DNA of 64,000 nucleotides. Origin: Bradyrhizobium sediminis. Its GTDB lineage: Bacteria > Pseudomonadota > Alphaproteobacteria > Rhizobiales > Xanthobacteraceae. The DNA is taken from NCBI RefSeq assembly GCF_018736105.1, contig NZ_CP076135.1:1920001-1984000 (forward strand), written 5' to 3'. The notes below the pieces were generated by a model. The model worked only from the letters and a program-made list of their open reading frames with translations, was not told where the DNA came from and did no database searches. Shown one piece after another: positions 7,659-16,470 of the stretch. The translations under genes and the position numbers were made by a program. Every line of letters begins with the position of its first letter. The stretch's first letter is position 1.

Positions 7659-10600
7659 ATGGCGTCCACGAATCGACTGAGCCCGATCCCGCATCCGCCC
7701 ACCAAGCCGGTGGTCGGCAACATGCTGTCGCTGGATTCCTCCGCGCCGGTGCAGAATCTGGCGCGGCTCGCCAAGGAGCTGGGGCCGATCTTCTGGCTCG
7801 ACATGATGGGCGCGCCGATCGTCATCGTTTCCGGCCACGCTCTGGTCAATGAGCTCAGCAACGAAAAACGCTTCGACAAGGCGGTGCGCGGACCCTTGCG
7901 CCGGGTGCGCGCGATCGGCGGCGACGGACTGTTCACCGCCGACACCACGGAGCCGAACTGGAGCAAGGCCCACAACATCCTGCTGCAGCCGTTCGGCAAC
8001 CGCGCCATGCAGTCCTACCACACCAGCATGGTCGATATCGCCGAACAGCTGGTGAAGAAGTGGGAGCGGTTGAACGCCGACGAGGAAATCGACGTCGTGC
8101 ACGACATGACGGCGCTGACGCTCGACACCATCGGGCTGTGCGGCTTCGACTACCGGTTCAACTCGTTCTACCGGCGCGACTACCATCCGTTCGTGGCGTC
8201 GCTGGTGCGCTCGCTCGAGACCATCATGATGATCCGCGGCCTGCCGCTGGAAAATCTCTGGATGCAGAAGCGCCGGCGCGACCTCGCCGGCGACGTCGCC
8301 TTCATGAACAAGATGGTCGACGAAATCGTCGCCGAGCGCCGCGGCAACGCCGTGGCCGCCGAGGGCAAGAAGGACATGCTCGGCGCCATGATGACCGGCG
8401 TCGACCGCTCGACCGGCGAGCAGCTCGACGACGTCAACATCCGCTACCAGATCAACACCTTCCTGATCGCGGGGCACGAGACCACCAGCGGCCTGTTGTC
8501 ATGCACGCTGTATGCGCTGCTGAAGCATCCCGAGGTTCTCAAGAAGGCGTATGAGGAGGTCGACCGGGTGCTCGGGCCGGACATCGACGCCAGGCCGACT
8601 TATCAGCAGGTCACCCAGCTCACCTACATCACGCAAATATTGAAGGAAGCGTTGCGGCTGTGGCCGCCTGCGCCGGCCTATGGCATCTCGCCGCTCCAGG
8701 ACGAGACCATCGGCGGCAAGTACAAGCTGAAGAAGAACACTTTCATCACCGTGCTGGTGCTGGCCCTGCATCGCGATCCCAGCGTCTGGGGGCCGAACCC
8801 CGATGCCTTCGATCCGGAAAATTTCAGCCGTGAGGCCGAGGCGGCGCGTCCCGTCAACGCCTGGAAGCCGTTCGGCAACGGCCAACGCGCCTGCATCGGC
8901 CGCGGCTTTGCCATGCATGAGGCGGCGCTCGCGATTGGGATGATCCTGCAGCGCTTCAAGCTGGTCGACCACCACCGCTACCAGATGCATCTGAAGGAAA
9001 CGCTGACCATCAAGCCGGACGGTTTCAAGATCAAGGTTCGGCCGCGGACCGACAAGGAGCGCGGCGCCTTTGGCGGCCGTGCAATGACGACGGCGGCGGC
9101 TTCGACCGCGGCGCCGCGGCCGGCGCGGACGCGCCCAGGGCACAACACGCCGCTTCTGGTGCTCTACGGATCGAACCTCGGCACCGCCGAGGAACTGGCG
9201 ACCCGCGTCGCCGACCTCGCCGAGGTCAACGGGTTTGCGACCAAACTCGCGCCGCTCGACGAGTACGTCGGCAAACTGCCGGAGCAGGGCGGGGTGCTGA
9301 TCTTCTCCGCCTCGTATAATGGCGCGCCGCCGGACAACGCCACCCAATTCGTCAAATGGCTGGGCCGTGGTCTGCCGAAGGATGCCTTTGCCAAGCTGCG
9401 CTATGCGGTGTTCGGCTGCGGCAACAGCGACTGGTCCGCGACCTATCAGTCGATCCCGCGCCTGATTGACGAGCAACTGGCGGCGCACGGCGCGAAGAGC
9501 GTCTATGCGCGCGGCGAGGGCGATGCCCGCAGCGATCTCGACGGCGAATTCGAAAGCTGGTTTGCAAAGCTCGCGCCAGCGGCGATGAAGGAGTTCGGCG
9601 TCGATTCCAGTTTCAGCCGCGCCGACGATACCCCGCTTTACACGATCGAGCCGGTGGCGCCGACCACGGTGAATGCGGTCGTCGCACTGGGCGGCGCCGC
9701 GCCGATGAAGGTGCTGGCCAACTACGAATTGCAGAACAAGGCGGGCGCCAATCCGTCCGACAGGTCGACCCGGCATATTGAGGTCGAGCTGCCTGCCGGC
9801 ATCAGCTACCGGGTCGGCGATCACTTGAGCGTGGTGCCGCGCAACGATCCGGCGCTGGTCGATTCCATCGCCCGCCGCTTCGGCTTTCTCCCTGCCGATC
9901 AGATCCGGCTGCAGGTCGCGGAGGGACGGCGCGCGCAGTTGCCGGCCGGCGACGTCGTGTCGGTCGGCCGGCTGTTGACCGATTTCGTCGAATTGCAGCA
10001 GGTCGCGACCCGCAAGCAGATCCAGCTCATGGCCGAGCACACGCGCTGCCCGGTGACCAAGCCGAAATTGCTGGCCTATGTCGGCGACGACGACGGCGCC
10101 ACCGAGCGCTATCGTTCCGATGTGCTCGGCAAGCGCAAATCGGTGTTCGATCTGCTGGAGGAACATCCGGCCTGCGAATTGCCGTTCCACGCCTATCTCG
10201 AAATGCTGTCGCTGCTGGCGCCGCGCTATTATTCGATTTCGTCGTCGCCCTCGGTCGATCCGGCGCGCTGCAGCGTCACCGTCGGCGTGGTCGAAGGCCC
10301 CGCGAGTTCGGGGCGCGGCGTCTACAAGGGCATCTGCTCGAATTACCTCGCCAGCCGCCGCGCCGGCGAGACCGTTCACGCCACGGTGCGCGAGACCAAG
10401 GCCGGATTCCGGTTGCCCGACGACCCCGGCGTGCCGATCATCATGATCGGGCCGGGAACGGGTCTGGCGCCGTTCCGCGGCTTCCTGCAGGAGCGCGAGG
10501 CGCGGAAAGCGCGGGGCGCCAGCCTCGGCCCGGCGATGCTGTTCTTCGGCTGCCGGCATCCCGACCAGGACTATCTCTACGCCGACGAACTGAAGGCGTG

Positions 10601-10892
10601 CGCTGCTGCCGGGATCGCCGAGCTGCACACCGCCTTCTCGCGCGCCGATGGTCCGAAGACCTATGTGCAGCACCTGGTGGCGGCGCAGAAGGACCGCGTC
10701 TGGAGCCTGATCGAGCAGGGCGCGATCATTTACGTCTGCGGCGACGGCGGCAAGATGGAGCCGGACGTCAAGGCCGCGCTGGTGGCGATCTATCGCGAGC
10801 GCAAGGGCGTCGACGCCGATGCGGGGCTGCGCTGGATCGACGAGCTCGGCACGAAGAATCGCTACGTGCTGGACGTCTGGGCGGGCGGCTAG
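7659..10892 (+). CDS. Self-sufficient cytochrome P450 : NADPH-P450 reductase fusion, CYP102 (BM3) type
   Basis: 1077 residues from ATG 7659. The P450 domain covers roughly residues 1-475, with GDGLFTAD, the oxygen-activation motif AGHETTS (about 271-277), ExxR in LKEALRLWPP and the heme loop FGNGQRACIG with ligand Cys412. An FMN flavodoxin domain follows from about 495 (LLVLYGSNLGTAEE, SASYNGAPPDN), then FAD/NADPH domains (RYYSISSSP, GPGTGLAPFRG, IYVCGDGGKM) ending in DVWAGG. Domain order and length match Bacillus P450 BM3, a fatty-acid subterminal hydroxylase/epoxidase. All electron-transfer parts are in one cytosolic chain. It follows the epoxide hydrolase after a repeat. Confidence 0.95.
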   Translation: MASTNRLSPIPHPPTKPVVGNMLSLDSSAPVQNLARLAKELGPIFWLDMMGAPIVIVSGHALVNELSNEKRFDKAVRGPLRRVRAIGGDGLFTADTTEPNWSKAHNILLQPFGNRAMQSYHTSMVDIAEQLVKKWERLNADEEIDVVHDMTALTLDTIGLCGFDYRFNSFYRRDYHPFVASLVRSLETIMMIRGLPLENLWMQKRRRDLAGDVAFMNKMVDEIVAERRGNAVAAEGKKDMLGAMMTGVDRSTGEQLDDVNIRYQINTFLIAGHETTSGLLSCTLYALLKHPEVLKKAYEEVDRVLGPDIDARPTYQQVTQLTYITQILKEALRLWPPAPAYGISPLQDETIGGKYKLKKNTFITVLVLALHRDPSVWGPNPDAFDPENFSREAEAARPVNAWKPFGNGQRACIGRGFAMHEAALAIGMILQRFKLVDHHRYQMHLKETLTIKPDGFKIKVRPRTDKERGAFGGRAMTTAAASTAAPRPARTRPGHNTPLLVLYGSNLGTAEELATRVADLAEVNGFATKLAPLDEYVGKLPEQGGVLIFSASYNGAPPDNATQFVKWLGRGLPKDAFAKLRYAVFGCGNSDWSATYQSIPRLIDEQLAAHGAKSVYARGEGDARSDLDGEFESWFAKLAPAAMKEFGVDSSFSRADDTPLYTIEPVAPTTVNAVVALGGAAPMKVLANYELQNKAGANPSDRSTRHIEVELPAGISYRVGDHLSVVPRNDPALVDSIARRFGFLPADQIRLQVAEGRRAQLPAGDVVSVGRLLTDFVELQQVATRKQIQLMAEHTRCPVTKPKLLAYVGDDDGATERYRSDVLGKRKSVFDLLEEHPACELPFHAYLEMLSLLAPRYYSISSSPSVDPARCSVTVGVVEGPASSGRGVYKGICSNYLASRRAGETVHATVRETKAGFRLPDDPGVPIIMIGPGTGLAPFRGFLQEREARKARGASLGPAMLFFGCRHPDQDYLYADELKACAAAGIAELHTAFSRADGPKTYVQHLVAAQKDRVWSLIEQGAIIYVCGDGGKMEPDVKAALVAIYRERKGVDADAGLRWIDELGTKNRYVLDVWAGG

Positions 10893-10947
10893 CGCGAATT
10901 TTCAACCTGCCGTTCCGGCGAACGCCGGGACGACGACAACCAAGGCG

Positions 10948-11868
10948 CTACGCCGCCTTCGCCGCCGCGCCATGGGCATGCTTGTCGATCGCGTCGATGA
11001 TCTGCGGCCACATCGGGATCGGCAGCGCGTGGCCCATGCCCTCGATCATCAGGAGCCTGGCGCCGTGGATCGAGGCCGCGGTGTCCTTGCCGCCCTCGGG
11101 GCGCACCAGCGGATCGACGGTGCCGTGAATGACCAGCGTCGGCGCCTTCACAGCATGCAGCCGTTCCTTGCGGCTGCCGGAGGCGAGGATGGCGCGGAGC
11201 TGCCGGCCGACGCCGTTGGGATTGAGGCCGCGGGCGAAGGTGCGTTCGGCGCGTTCGAGGTCCTTGGCTTCGTCGAGCGGGAAGCTGCCGACGCGCAGCA
11301 CCTTCCAGGTCTGGGCGAAGCGCTTGAGATATTCTTCCCTGGTGGTCGGGGGTGGCGCCATCAGCATCGCTGCGGCCTCGCGGGTCGGCGGCGGCACTTT
11401 CGGATTGCCGGTCGTCGACATGATCGAGGTGAGCGAGCGGACCCGGTGCGGAAACGAGATCGCGACTTCCTGGGCGATCATGCCGCCCATCGACGCGCCG
11501 ACCAGGTGGGCCGACTTGATGCCGAGCGCATCCATCAGCCCGGTGGTGTCCTCGGCCATGTCGCGGAGCTTGTAGGGCGCCTGGACCGGGATCTTCAGGA
11601 ACCGCAGCTTGAGCAATTCGAGCGGGGTCAGGCGCTTGCCGCCCGACAGGTGACTGGACTTGCCGATGTCACGGTTGTCGAAGCGGATGACGCGGAATCC
11701 GCGGCCTGCAAGCTCGCGGCAGAATTCGTCGTCCCACAGGATCATCTGGGCGCCCAGCCCCATGATCAGTAGCATCGGCTCGGCCCCGGCGTCGCCGAAG
11801 CTCTCGTAGCAAATATCGATGCCGTTGGCGCGGGCGATCTGCGGCGGCTGGTGGGCGAGTGAAGTCAC
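10948..11868 (-). CDS. Alpha/beta hydrolase
   Basis: 306 residues if translation begins at GTG 11868, preceded by GAGG. The upstream extension of the open frame is low-complexity and unlike a hydrolase N-terminus. Core motifs are LLIMGLGAQM (oxyanion strand), FDNRDIGKS, nucleophile Ser in GASMGG, the acid in HGTVDPLV and the base in GMGHALP. This is the pattern of aclacinomycin-methylesterase-like alpha/beta hydrolases, but substrate is unknown. It is divergent from phaE-phaC across 187 bp, so it could share regulation with polyester synthesis and act as a depolymerase or thioesterase; that role is inference. Confidence 0.82.
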   Translation of the reverse strand: MTSLAHQPPQIARANGIDICYESFGDAGAEPMLLIMGLGAQMILWDDEFCRELAGRGFRVIRFDNRDIGKSSHLSGGKRLTPLELLKLRFLKIPVQAPYKLRDMAEDTTGLMDALGIKSAHLVGASMGGMIAQEVAISFPHRVRSLTSIMSTTGNPKVPPPTREAAAMLMAPPPTTREEYLKRFAQTWKVLRVGSFPLDEAKDLERAERTFARGLNPNGVGRQLRAILASGSRKERLHAVKAPTLVIHGTVDPLVRPEGGKDTAASIHGARLLMIEGMGHALPIPMWPQIIDAIDKHAHGAAAKAA

Positions 11869-11973
11869 CTGCGTAATCCTCGAATGGCAATGCAATGGGA
11901 AACCTATGGCACGGTTTTTCGCGCTGCAGAAGGCTCCGGTGCGGCAGAAAGACTGACAAATCGGCCGGCGATG

Positions 11974-12002
11974 TTGACCGTGCTGTCGCAACAGTGTGGT
12001 AT
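11974..12002 (+). promoter_or_regulatory. Candidate phaE-phaC promoter with GTCGCAACA motif
   Basis: TTGACC (11974-11979), a 17-base spacer and TGGTAT (11997-12002) form a sigma70-like promoter 54 bp before phaE. The spacer contains GTCGCAACA (11985-11993), which recurs on the reverse strand of the palindrome ahead of the phasin gene. Confidence 0.4.
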
Positions 12003-12055
12003 GCCAAAAACAGGCGAGGCGCAAAAGGCCCGCGAGATGATGCTGGAGGGCGCCA

Positions 12056-12442
12056 ATGGCAGACAAGAGCAACGATCCGGTCGCGATCTGGCAGAACATG
12101 ATCGGCGAGATGGAGAAGGGATTCAATTCCTTCGCCAATCAGGCGATGGCGTCGCCGGAGTTTTCCAAGGTCGTCAATCAGGTCGGCGGGGTCACGGCGG
12201 GCGCGCAGAAGCAGCTCGGCGACCTCATGGAGAAATATCTCGTCAGCATGAACCTGCCGAGCCGGGCGCAGATGGCCAGTATGGCCGAGCGGCTGCAGTC
12301 GATCGAAGGCCAGCTCAACGAGATCAAGGCGCTCTTGCACCAGGTCCACAACAATTCCGGCGCGCCGGACAGCGGATATCCGGCGGCGCCGAAGCCGCCG
12401 CGGACCAAACGACCGCCTTCATCAGGCGGAGAGCAGAAATGA
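12056..12442 (+). CDS. phaE: PhaE-like subunit of class III polyhydroxyalkanoate synthase (short form)
   Basis: 128 residues starting MADKSNDPVAIWQNMIGEME. The N-terminal part has the W-containing helix and the central LPSRAQMASMAERLQSIEGQ matches the conserved LPTRxEVdxlxxRl-type segment of PhaE proteins, followed by a Pro/Lys-rich tail. Classical PhaE is about 350 residues, so this is a much reduced version. Its stop overlaps the phaC start by four bases (ATGA), which implies translational coupling and a stoichiometric complex at the granule surface. Identity rests mainly on this motif and on phaC adjacency. Confidence 0.72.
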   Translation: MADKSNDPVAIWQNMIGEMEKGFNSFANQAMASPEFSKVVNQVGGVTAGAQKQLGDLMEKYLVSMNLPSRAQMASMAERLQSIEGQLNEIKALLHQVHNNSGAPDSGYPAAPKPPRTKRPPSSGGEQK

Positions 12443-13536
12443 ACGCCAGTGCCGGCTTGAATGCCGCGGGCCTCGATCTGGCCTCGATCCCGGACCGGAT
12501 CCAGTCCGAGGTGCAGCGCGCGATCCAGCGCAGCATCAAGGGCGTCGAATACATTTCCTCCTCGGGGCCGTCGCTCGGCTCGACGCCGAAGGACATCCTG
12601 GCCGTCCGCGGCACCATGAACCTCTATCACTATCGCCCCGTCGCGGACGAGATCTACCGGGTGCCGATCCTGATCGTGATGGCGACCACCAACCGCGGCT
12701 ACATCCTCGACATGGTGCCGGGCCAGAGCTTCATCGAGTTTCTCCTGAAGCGCGGCTACGACGTCTACATGCTGGATTGGACCGCACCGAAGCCGGAAGA
12801 GAAGAACCTGCGGATGGAGGACTACGTCCTCGACTTCATTCCGGACTGCGTCCGCCGCGTGCAGCAGGATTCCGGCGAGACCGACGTCACCGTGATCGGC
12901 TATTGCTTCGGCGGCGTGCTGTCGCTGCTGTACGGATCGATCTTCAACGAAGGACCGATGAAGAACCTGATCTGCTTCACCACGCCGGTCGATTTCCGCG
13001 AGATGAAGTTGTTCCAGAATTTCTCCGACAAGCGCTATTTCGACGTCGACCGCCTGATCGACAGCGTCGGCAACGTCCCGCCCGAGATGATCCTGTCGTC
13101 GTTCGAGATGCTGCGACCGGCGTCGCGCGCCGCCAGCCAAGTGCAGTTGTGGGAAAACATCTGGAACGACGAATATGTCAAGTCGTACCGCATGTTCGAC
13201 CGCTGGGCGACCGATACGCTGCCACTGGCCGGCGAATATTTCCGCACCATTGCCAGGGACCTGATGTGGGACAACAAGCTCTACAACGACGCGATGTCGG
13301 TCGGCGGGCGCAAAGCGGATATTTCGAAAATCAAGGTGCCGATCCTGCACGCGGTCGCCGAGCACGATCACATCGTGCCTTATGACGCGGCCAAGCCCCT
13401 GATTCAGAAGATCGGCTCGACCGACAAGGAAGAGGTGATCCTGAAGGGCGGCCATGTCAGCCTGGTCGCCGGCGCCAACGCCATCAAGCGGCTATGGCCG
13501 AAACTCGATTCATGGTTATGCGAGAGATCGATATGA
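12439..13536 (+). CDS. phaC: Class III poly(R)-hydroxyalkanoate synthase PhaC
   Basis: 365 residues from ATG 12439, overlapping phaE. The lipase-like box reads GYCFGG with nucleophile Cys156; Asp310 (AEHDHIV) and His339 (KGGHVSL) complete the Cys-Asp-His triad at spacing matching the Allochromatium enzyme. Length (about 355-365) and absence of the long N-terminal domain of class I enzymes indicate class III. It polymerises 3-hydroxyacyl-CoA into storage polyester on cytoplasmic granules. Downstream GNAT starts within its stop codon (ATGA), and a phasin gene follows at 14312. Confidence 0.93.
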   Translation: MNASAGLNAAGLDLASIPDRIQSEVQRAIQRSIKGVEYISSSGPSLGSTPKDILAVRGTMNLYHYRPVADEIYRVPILIVMATTNRGYILDMVPGQSFIEFLLKRGYDVYMLDWTAPKPEEKNLRMEDYVLDFIPDCVRRVQQDSGETDVTVIGYCFGGVLSLLYGSIFNEGPMKNLICFTTPVDFREMKLFQNFSDKRYFDVDRLIDSVGNVPPEMILSSFEMLRPASRAASQVQLWENIWNDEYVKSYRMFDRWATDTLPLAGEYFRTIARDLMWDNKLYNDAMSVGGRKADISKIKVPILHAVAEHDHIVPYDAAKPLIQKIGSTDKEEVILKGGHVSLVAGANAIKRLWPKLDSWLCERSI

Positions 13537-14129
13537 GCAGCGATATCAGAACCTATCCGCGCCGCGTGCAGACCGAGGCCGGCGAGATCGAATTCCGCCT
13601 GATGTCGCAGGCGGACGAAGCCGCCGTGCTCGACTTTGCGCAGAAGCTGCCGGTGCACGATCTGTTGTTCCTGCCGCGCAACATCAGCGAGCCCAAGGTG
13701 CTGTCAGCCTGGATCAAGGAGATCGAGCGCGGCGCCATCACCAGCATCCTCGCGGTGAAGGCGGGCAGGGTGGTCGGATGCGGCACCTTGGTGCGCGATC
13801 CCTGGTCGTGGTCGCCGCATGTCGGCGAAATCCGCAACGTGGTCTCCTCGGAGGTGCGCGGCCAAGGGGTCGGCCGGGCGCTGTCGCAGGAGACCTTTGC
13901 GCTGGCGCTGAGCGCCGGCCTGGAGAAGCTGGTGGTGCAGATGACGGTGGATCAATCCGGCGCCATCGCGATCTTCGAGGGCCTGGGCTTCAAGGCCGAG
14001 GCGCTGCTGCGCGACCATGTGAAGGACAAGGATGGCAAGACCCACGATATCGTGGTGCTCGGCCACAACGTGGCCCAGGTCCGGGCCCAGCTGGAAGCCT
14101 ACGGGCTGCCGGGCGCCGTGCAGCACTAA
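13533..14129 (+). CDS. GNAT-family N-acyltransferase in the phaEC operon
   Basis: 198 residues if it starts at ATG 13533, which overlaps the phaC stop by four bases; an earlier in-frame ATG at 13494 is inside phaC and less likely. The acetyl-CoA-binding motif A region is NVVSSEVRGQGVGRALSQE (R/QxxGxG/A), followed by a GLGFKAEALLRDHV motif B. The substrate is unknown. Tight coupling to phaC makes a regulatory or metabolic role in polyester formation plausible, but I know of no characterised example. Confidence 0.85.
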   Translation: MSSDIRTYPRRVQTEAGEIEFRLMSQADEAAVLDFAQKLPVHDLLFLPRNISEPKVLSAWIKEIERGAITSILAVKAGRVVGCGTLVRDPWSWSPHVGEIRNVVSSEVRGQGVGRALSQETFALALSAGLEKLVVQMTVDQSGAIAIFEGLGFKAEALLRDHVKDKDGKTHDIVVLGHNVAQVRAQLEAYGLPGAVQH

Positions 14130-14178
14130 ATACCGTTGCCGGGCGCTTTACCGGGCAAAACGCCCAATCCCGAGGCCG

Positions 14179-14245
14179 ATCACGAGTTCGTGATATCGCA
14201 CCGCAACATTGATGTTGCGACGCACCATTAACCGTGTCATATAGA
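14179..14245 (+). promoter_or_regulatory. Phasin promoter region with two palindromes (candidate PhaR operator)
   Basis: Two inverted repeats stand side by side: ATCACGA-GT-TCGTGAT (14179-14194) and a perfect 8-base CGCAACAT-TG-ATGTTGCG (14202-14219). A TTGCGA (14215-14220) and TATAGA (14240-14245) pair 19 bases apart could be the promoter, so a repressor on the second palindrome would block the -35 element. PhaR-type repressors are known to control phasin genes; binding here is inferred. Confidence 0.45.
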
Positions 14246-14311
14246 CCTTGCCCCGGGCCAAATCCGGACGGGGTGAGCCCATAGCTCAAACCCTGAGGAT
14301 GGAGAAACCCC

Positions 14312-14788
14312 ATGACCACCGAAACCAATTCCGTGCTGAACACCGTCAAGGAAGCCTTCGCGCCCGTCACCGAGGCGTTCACCAAGCTCCAGAACATGGA
14401 AGTTCCGGAAGCCGCCCGTGAGTTCGTGAAGAAGCAGACCGAGACCGCCAAGGAACGCGCTGCCGACCTTCATGCCGGCTCCGAGAAGGTGACCGCCGCG
14501 ATCGAGACCGCCGTTGCCGGTTCGGTTTCCGAGGCCGCCAAGATCAGCCGCAACATCCAGGACGCGATCTACCAGGACGCCCAGGAGTTCTTCGCCGGCA
14601 TCGACAAGCTGGCTTCCGCCAAGTCGCTCAACGAAGCGGTCCAGATCCAGTCCGACATGGTCCGTGCGCGCGGCGAAGTGCTGGTGTCGCGGGCGAAGGC
14701 CTCGACCGAATATCTCGGCAAGCTCGTCGCCGACGGCGCCAAGACCGCTCAGGACAACTTCGCCAAGGTCTACAACAAGACCGCCTGA
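14312..14788 (+). CDS. Phasin family protein
   Basis: 158 residues, GGAG upstream, almost wholly amphipathic helix: SVLNTVKEAFAPVTEAFTKL at the start and repeated Ala/Lys/Glu-rich heptads such as AKISRNIQDAIYQDAQEF. This is the pattern of phasins, which coat polyhydroxyalkanoate granules and set their size. It contains no Cys or membrane segment. It has its own promoter region with palindromes and a strong terminator, so it is a single-gene transcription unit suited to high expression beside phaEC. Confidence 0.92.
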   Translation: MTTETNSVLNTVKEAFAPVTEAFTKLQNMEVPEAAREFVKKQTETAKERAADLHAGSEKVTAAIETAVAGSVSEAAKISRNIQDAIYQDAQEFFAGIDKLASAKSLNEAVQIQSDMVRARGEVLVSRAKASTEYLGKLVADGAKTAQDNFAKVYNKTA

Positions 14789-14815
14789 TCGATATCGAGT
14801 CAGTAGCGTCAGTTC

Positions 14816-14844
14816 GAAGGCCCGCTTAGGCGGGCCTTCTTTTT
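14816..14844 (+). terminator. Rho-independent terminator of the phasin gene
   Basis: A perfect ten-base stem GAAGGCCCGC / GCGGGCCTTC around the loop TTAG is followed by TTTTT. It begins 28 bp after the phasin stop. Confidence 0.93.
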
Positions 14845-14878
14845 GACGGGCACGTCAATAGATCATCATTGCATCCTC

Positions 14879-14959
14879 CGTCATTGCGAGGAGCGTAAGC
14901 GACGAAGCAATCCAGTTTTGCTCGGCGAGATGGATTGCTTCGCTTCGCTCGCAATGACG
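14879..14959. repeat. Palindromic intergenic repeat, family A
   Basis: CGTCATTGCGAGGAGCG at the left and CGCTTCGCTCGCAATGACG at the right, with inner AAGCAATCC and GGATTGCTT arms. Second copy of the element at 7522-7604; here it separates the phasin terminator from the DUF445 gene. Confidence 0.85.
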
Positions 14960-14999
14960 GATGCTGCTATCGTCGGGCCCCGACACCGCGAAAGCCATC

Positions 15000-16286
15000 A
15001 TGATCGTCCCCGGCACCTTCTCTTTCGACGCACCCGGCGACGCCGCGCGCGCGGCCGAGCTGCGGCGCGTCAAGGCGCTGGCGACGCTGGTGCTGGCGGC
15101 CACGCTGGCGCTGTTCATTACGGCGAAGTCGCTGCTGCACGTGCATCCGGCGTTCGGCTTCGTCGCCGCGTTCGCGGAGGCCGCCACTATCGGCGGCCTC
15201 GCCGACTGGTACGCGGTGGTGGCGTTGTTCAAGAGGCCGCTGGGACTGCCGATCCCGCACACCGCGATCATCCAGAGCAACCAGCACCGCATCGCCGACA
15301 AGCTCGGCGAATTCATCGAGGTGCACTTCCTCGAAGCCGCACCCGTCGAAGCCAAGCTGCGCCAGATCGATTTCGGCTCGTTCATCGCCGACTGGCTGCG
15401 CGACCGCAAGCGCAGCGACGATCTCGCCCGCTTTGCGCTGCGGCTGTTGCCGGAAGCGGTGTCGGCGACCGAGACCTCGGGCCTGATGACGTTCATCACC
15501 CGGCGCATCGCCACCCAGTTGCAGGGGATCGATCTGGCGCCGCTCGCCGCCGGCACGCTGCGCGGCTTCGTGCAGGAGGGCAGGCATCAGGGCCTGCTCG
15601 ACGACATCCTGCGCGTGGTGCATCAGTCGCTGACCCAACCGGAAACCATGGCTGTGATCCGTGAGAAGATCCGCGACGAATTGCCGACGCTGTTGAAGCT
15701 CTACCGCGCCGACAAGTTCCTGGTGAAACGTATAGTGGCGTCCGCGACCACGTTTTTCGAGGAAGTGCGCGACGATCCGCAGCATCCGTTCCGCGGCGAA
15801 TTCAATCGCATGCTGCTGTCGTTCGTTGACCGGCTCGGCAGCGACAAGGCCTTCGCCGATCGCCTCGACGGATTGAAGCGCGACCTCCTGGCGCGCCCCG
15901 AACTCGGCGACCTCGCGCGCAACATCTGGTCGAACGCGCGATCCTTCATCGAACGCAGCGCCAGCGGCGAAACCCAGGTGCTGCAGCAGCATCTTGCCGG
16001 AATGTTCGTGAAAGCGGGCGAGGCGCTCGCGGCCGATGCCGAGCTGCGCGCTGAGATCAACCAGGGTCTCGTCGCCGTGCTCAGGAGTTTCATCGCCGAT
16101 CAGAAGAGCGGCGTGTCGAGCTTCATCTCCGATCAGGTCAAGGCCTGGGATATGGGGCAGCTGATAGCGCTGATCGAAATCAACATCGGCAAGGACCTGC
16201 AATACATCCGTTTCAATGGCGCGCTGATCGGCGGATTGGCCGGGCTGGGGCTGTACACCGTGGAATTACTGCTGCGCCTGCTGTGA
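15000..16286 (+). CDS. DUF445 family membrane protein
   Basis: 428 residues from ATG 15000; a start 39 bp upstream would fall in repeat-derived sequence. One or two membrane segments lie near the N-terminus (ALATLVLAATLALFITAKSL and the following Phe/Ala-rich stretch) and one at the extreme C-terminus (GALIGGLAGLGLYTVELLLR). Between them is a large helical domain with EAATIGGLADWYAVVALFKR, the conserved DUF445 signature. This family is anchored in the inner membrane and has no firm function. It stands alone between a repeat and a weak hairpin at 16302-16320. Confidence 0.85.
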   Translation: MIVPGTFSFDAPGDAARAAELRRVKALATLVLAATLALFITAKSLLHVHPAFGFVAAFAEAATIGGLADWYAVVALFKRPLGLPIPHTAIIQSNQHRIADKLGEFIEVHFLEAAPVEAKLRQIDFGSFIADWLRDRKRSDDLARFALRLLPEAVSATETSGLMTFITRRIATQLQGIDLAPLAAGTLRGFVQEGRHQGLLDDILRVVHQSLTQPETMAVIREKIRDELPTLLKLYRADKFLVKRIVASATTFFEEVRDDPQHPFRGEFNRMLLSFVDRLGSDKAFADRLDGLKRDLLARPELGDLARNIWSNARSFIERSASGETQVLQQHLAGMFVKAGEALAADAELRAEINQGLVAVLRSFIADQKSGVSSFISDQVKAWDMGQLIALIEINIGKDLQYIRFNGALIGGLAGLGLYTVELLLRLL

Positions 16287-16470
16287 CTTTTAGATCACGG
16301 CGCCCGCATTAAGTGCGGGCACCTATTGTCCCATCGGCAGGCAGCCGCTTGAATGAAGGAATCGGTGCCATAGCTTCCTTCAAGAGATTGCTGCACTGCG
16401 AAACGAATGTGCGTGAGCCGCGTTTTCAATTGACCGATTGGGTCGATGCCGACCCTGAAGAGGAAACCTG

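Noticed and set aside
8499..10673. 724-codon open frame opposite the P450-reductase fusion
   Set aside because: Arginine-, histidine- and glycine-rich shadow of a high-GC gene, without motifs; the plus strand encodes a complete CYP102-type protein.
11869..12138. N-terminal extension of the hydrolase ending at 10948
   Set aside because: It covers the divergent phaE promoter and the phaE start; the hydrolase fold begins right after GTG 11868.
16302..16320. Hairpin GCCCGCA-TTAAG-TGCGGGC after the DUF445 gene as a terminator
   Set aside because: The stem is good but no T-tract follows on either strand, so an intrinsic terminator is not supported.
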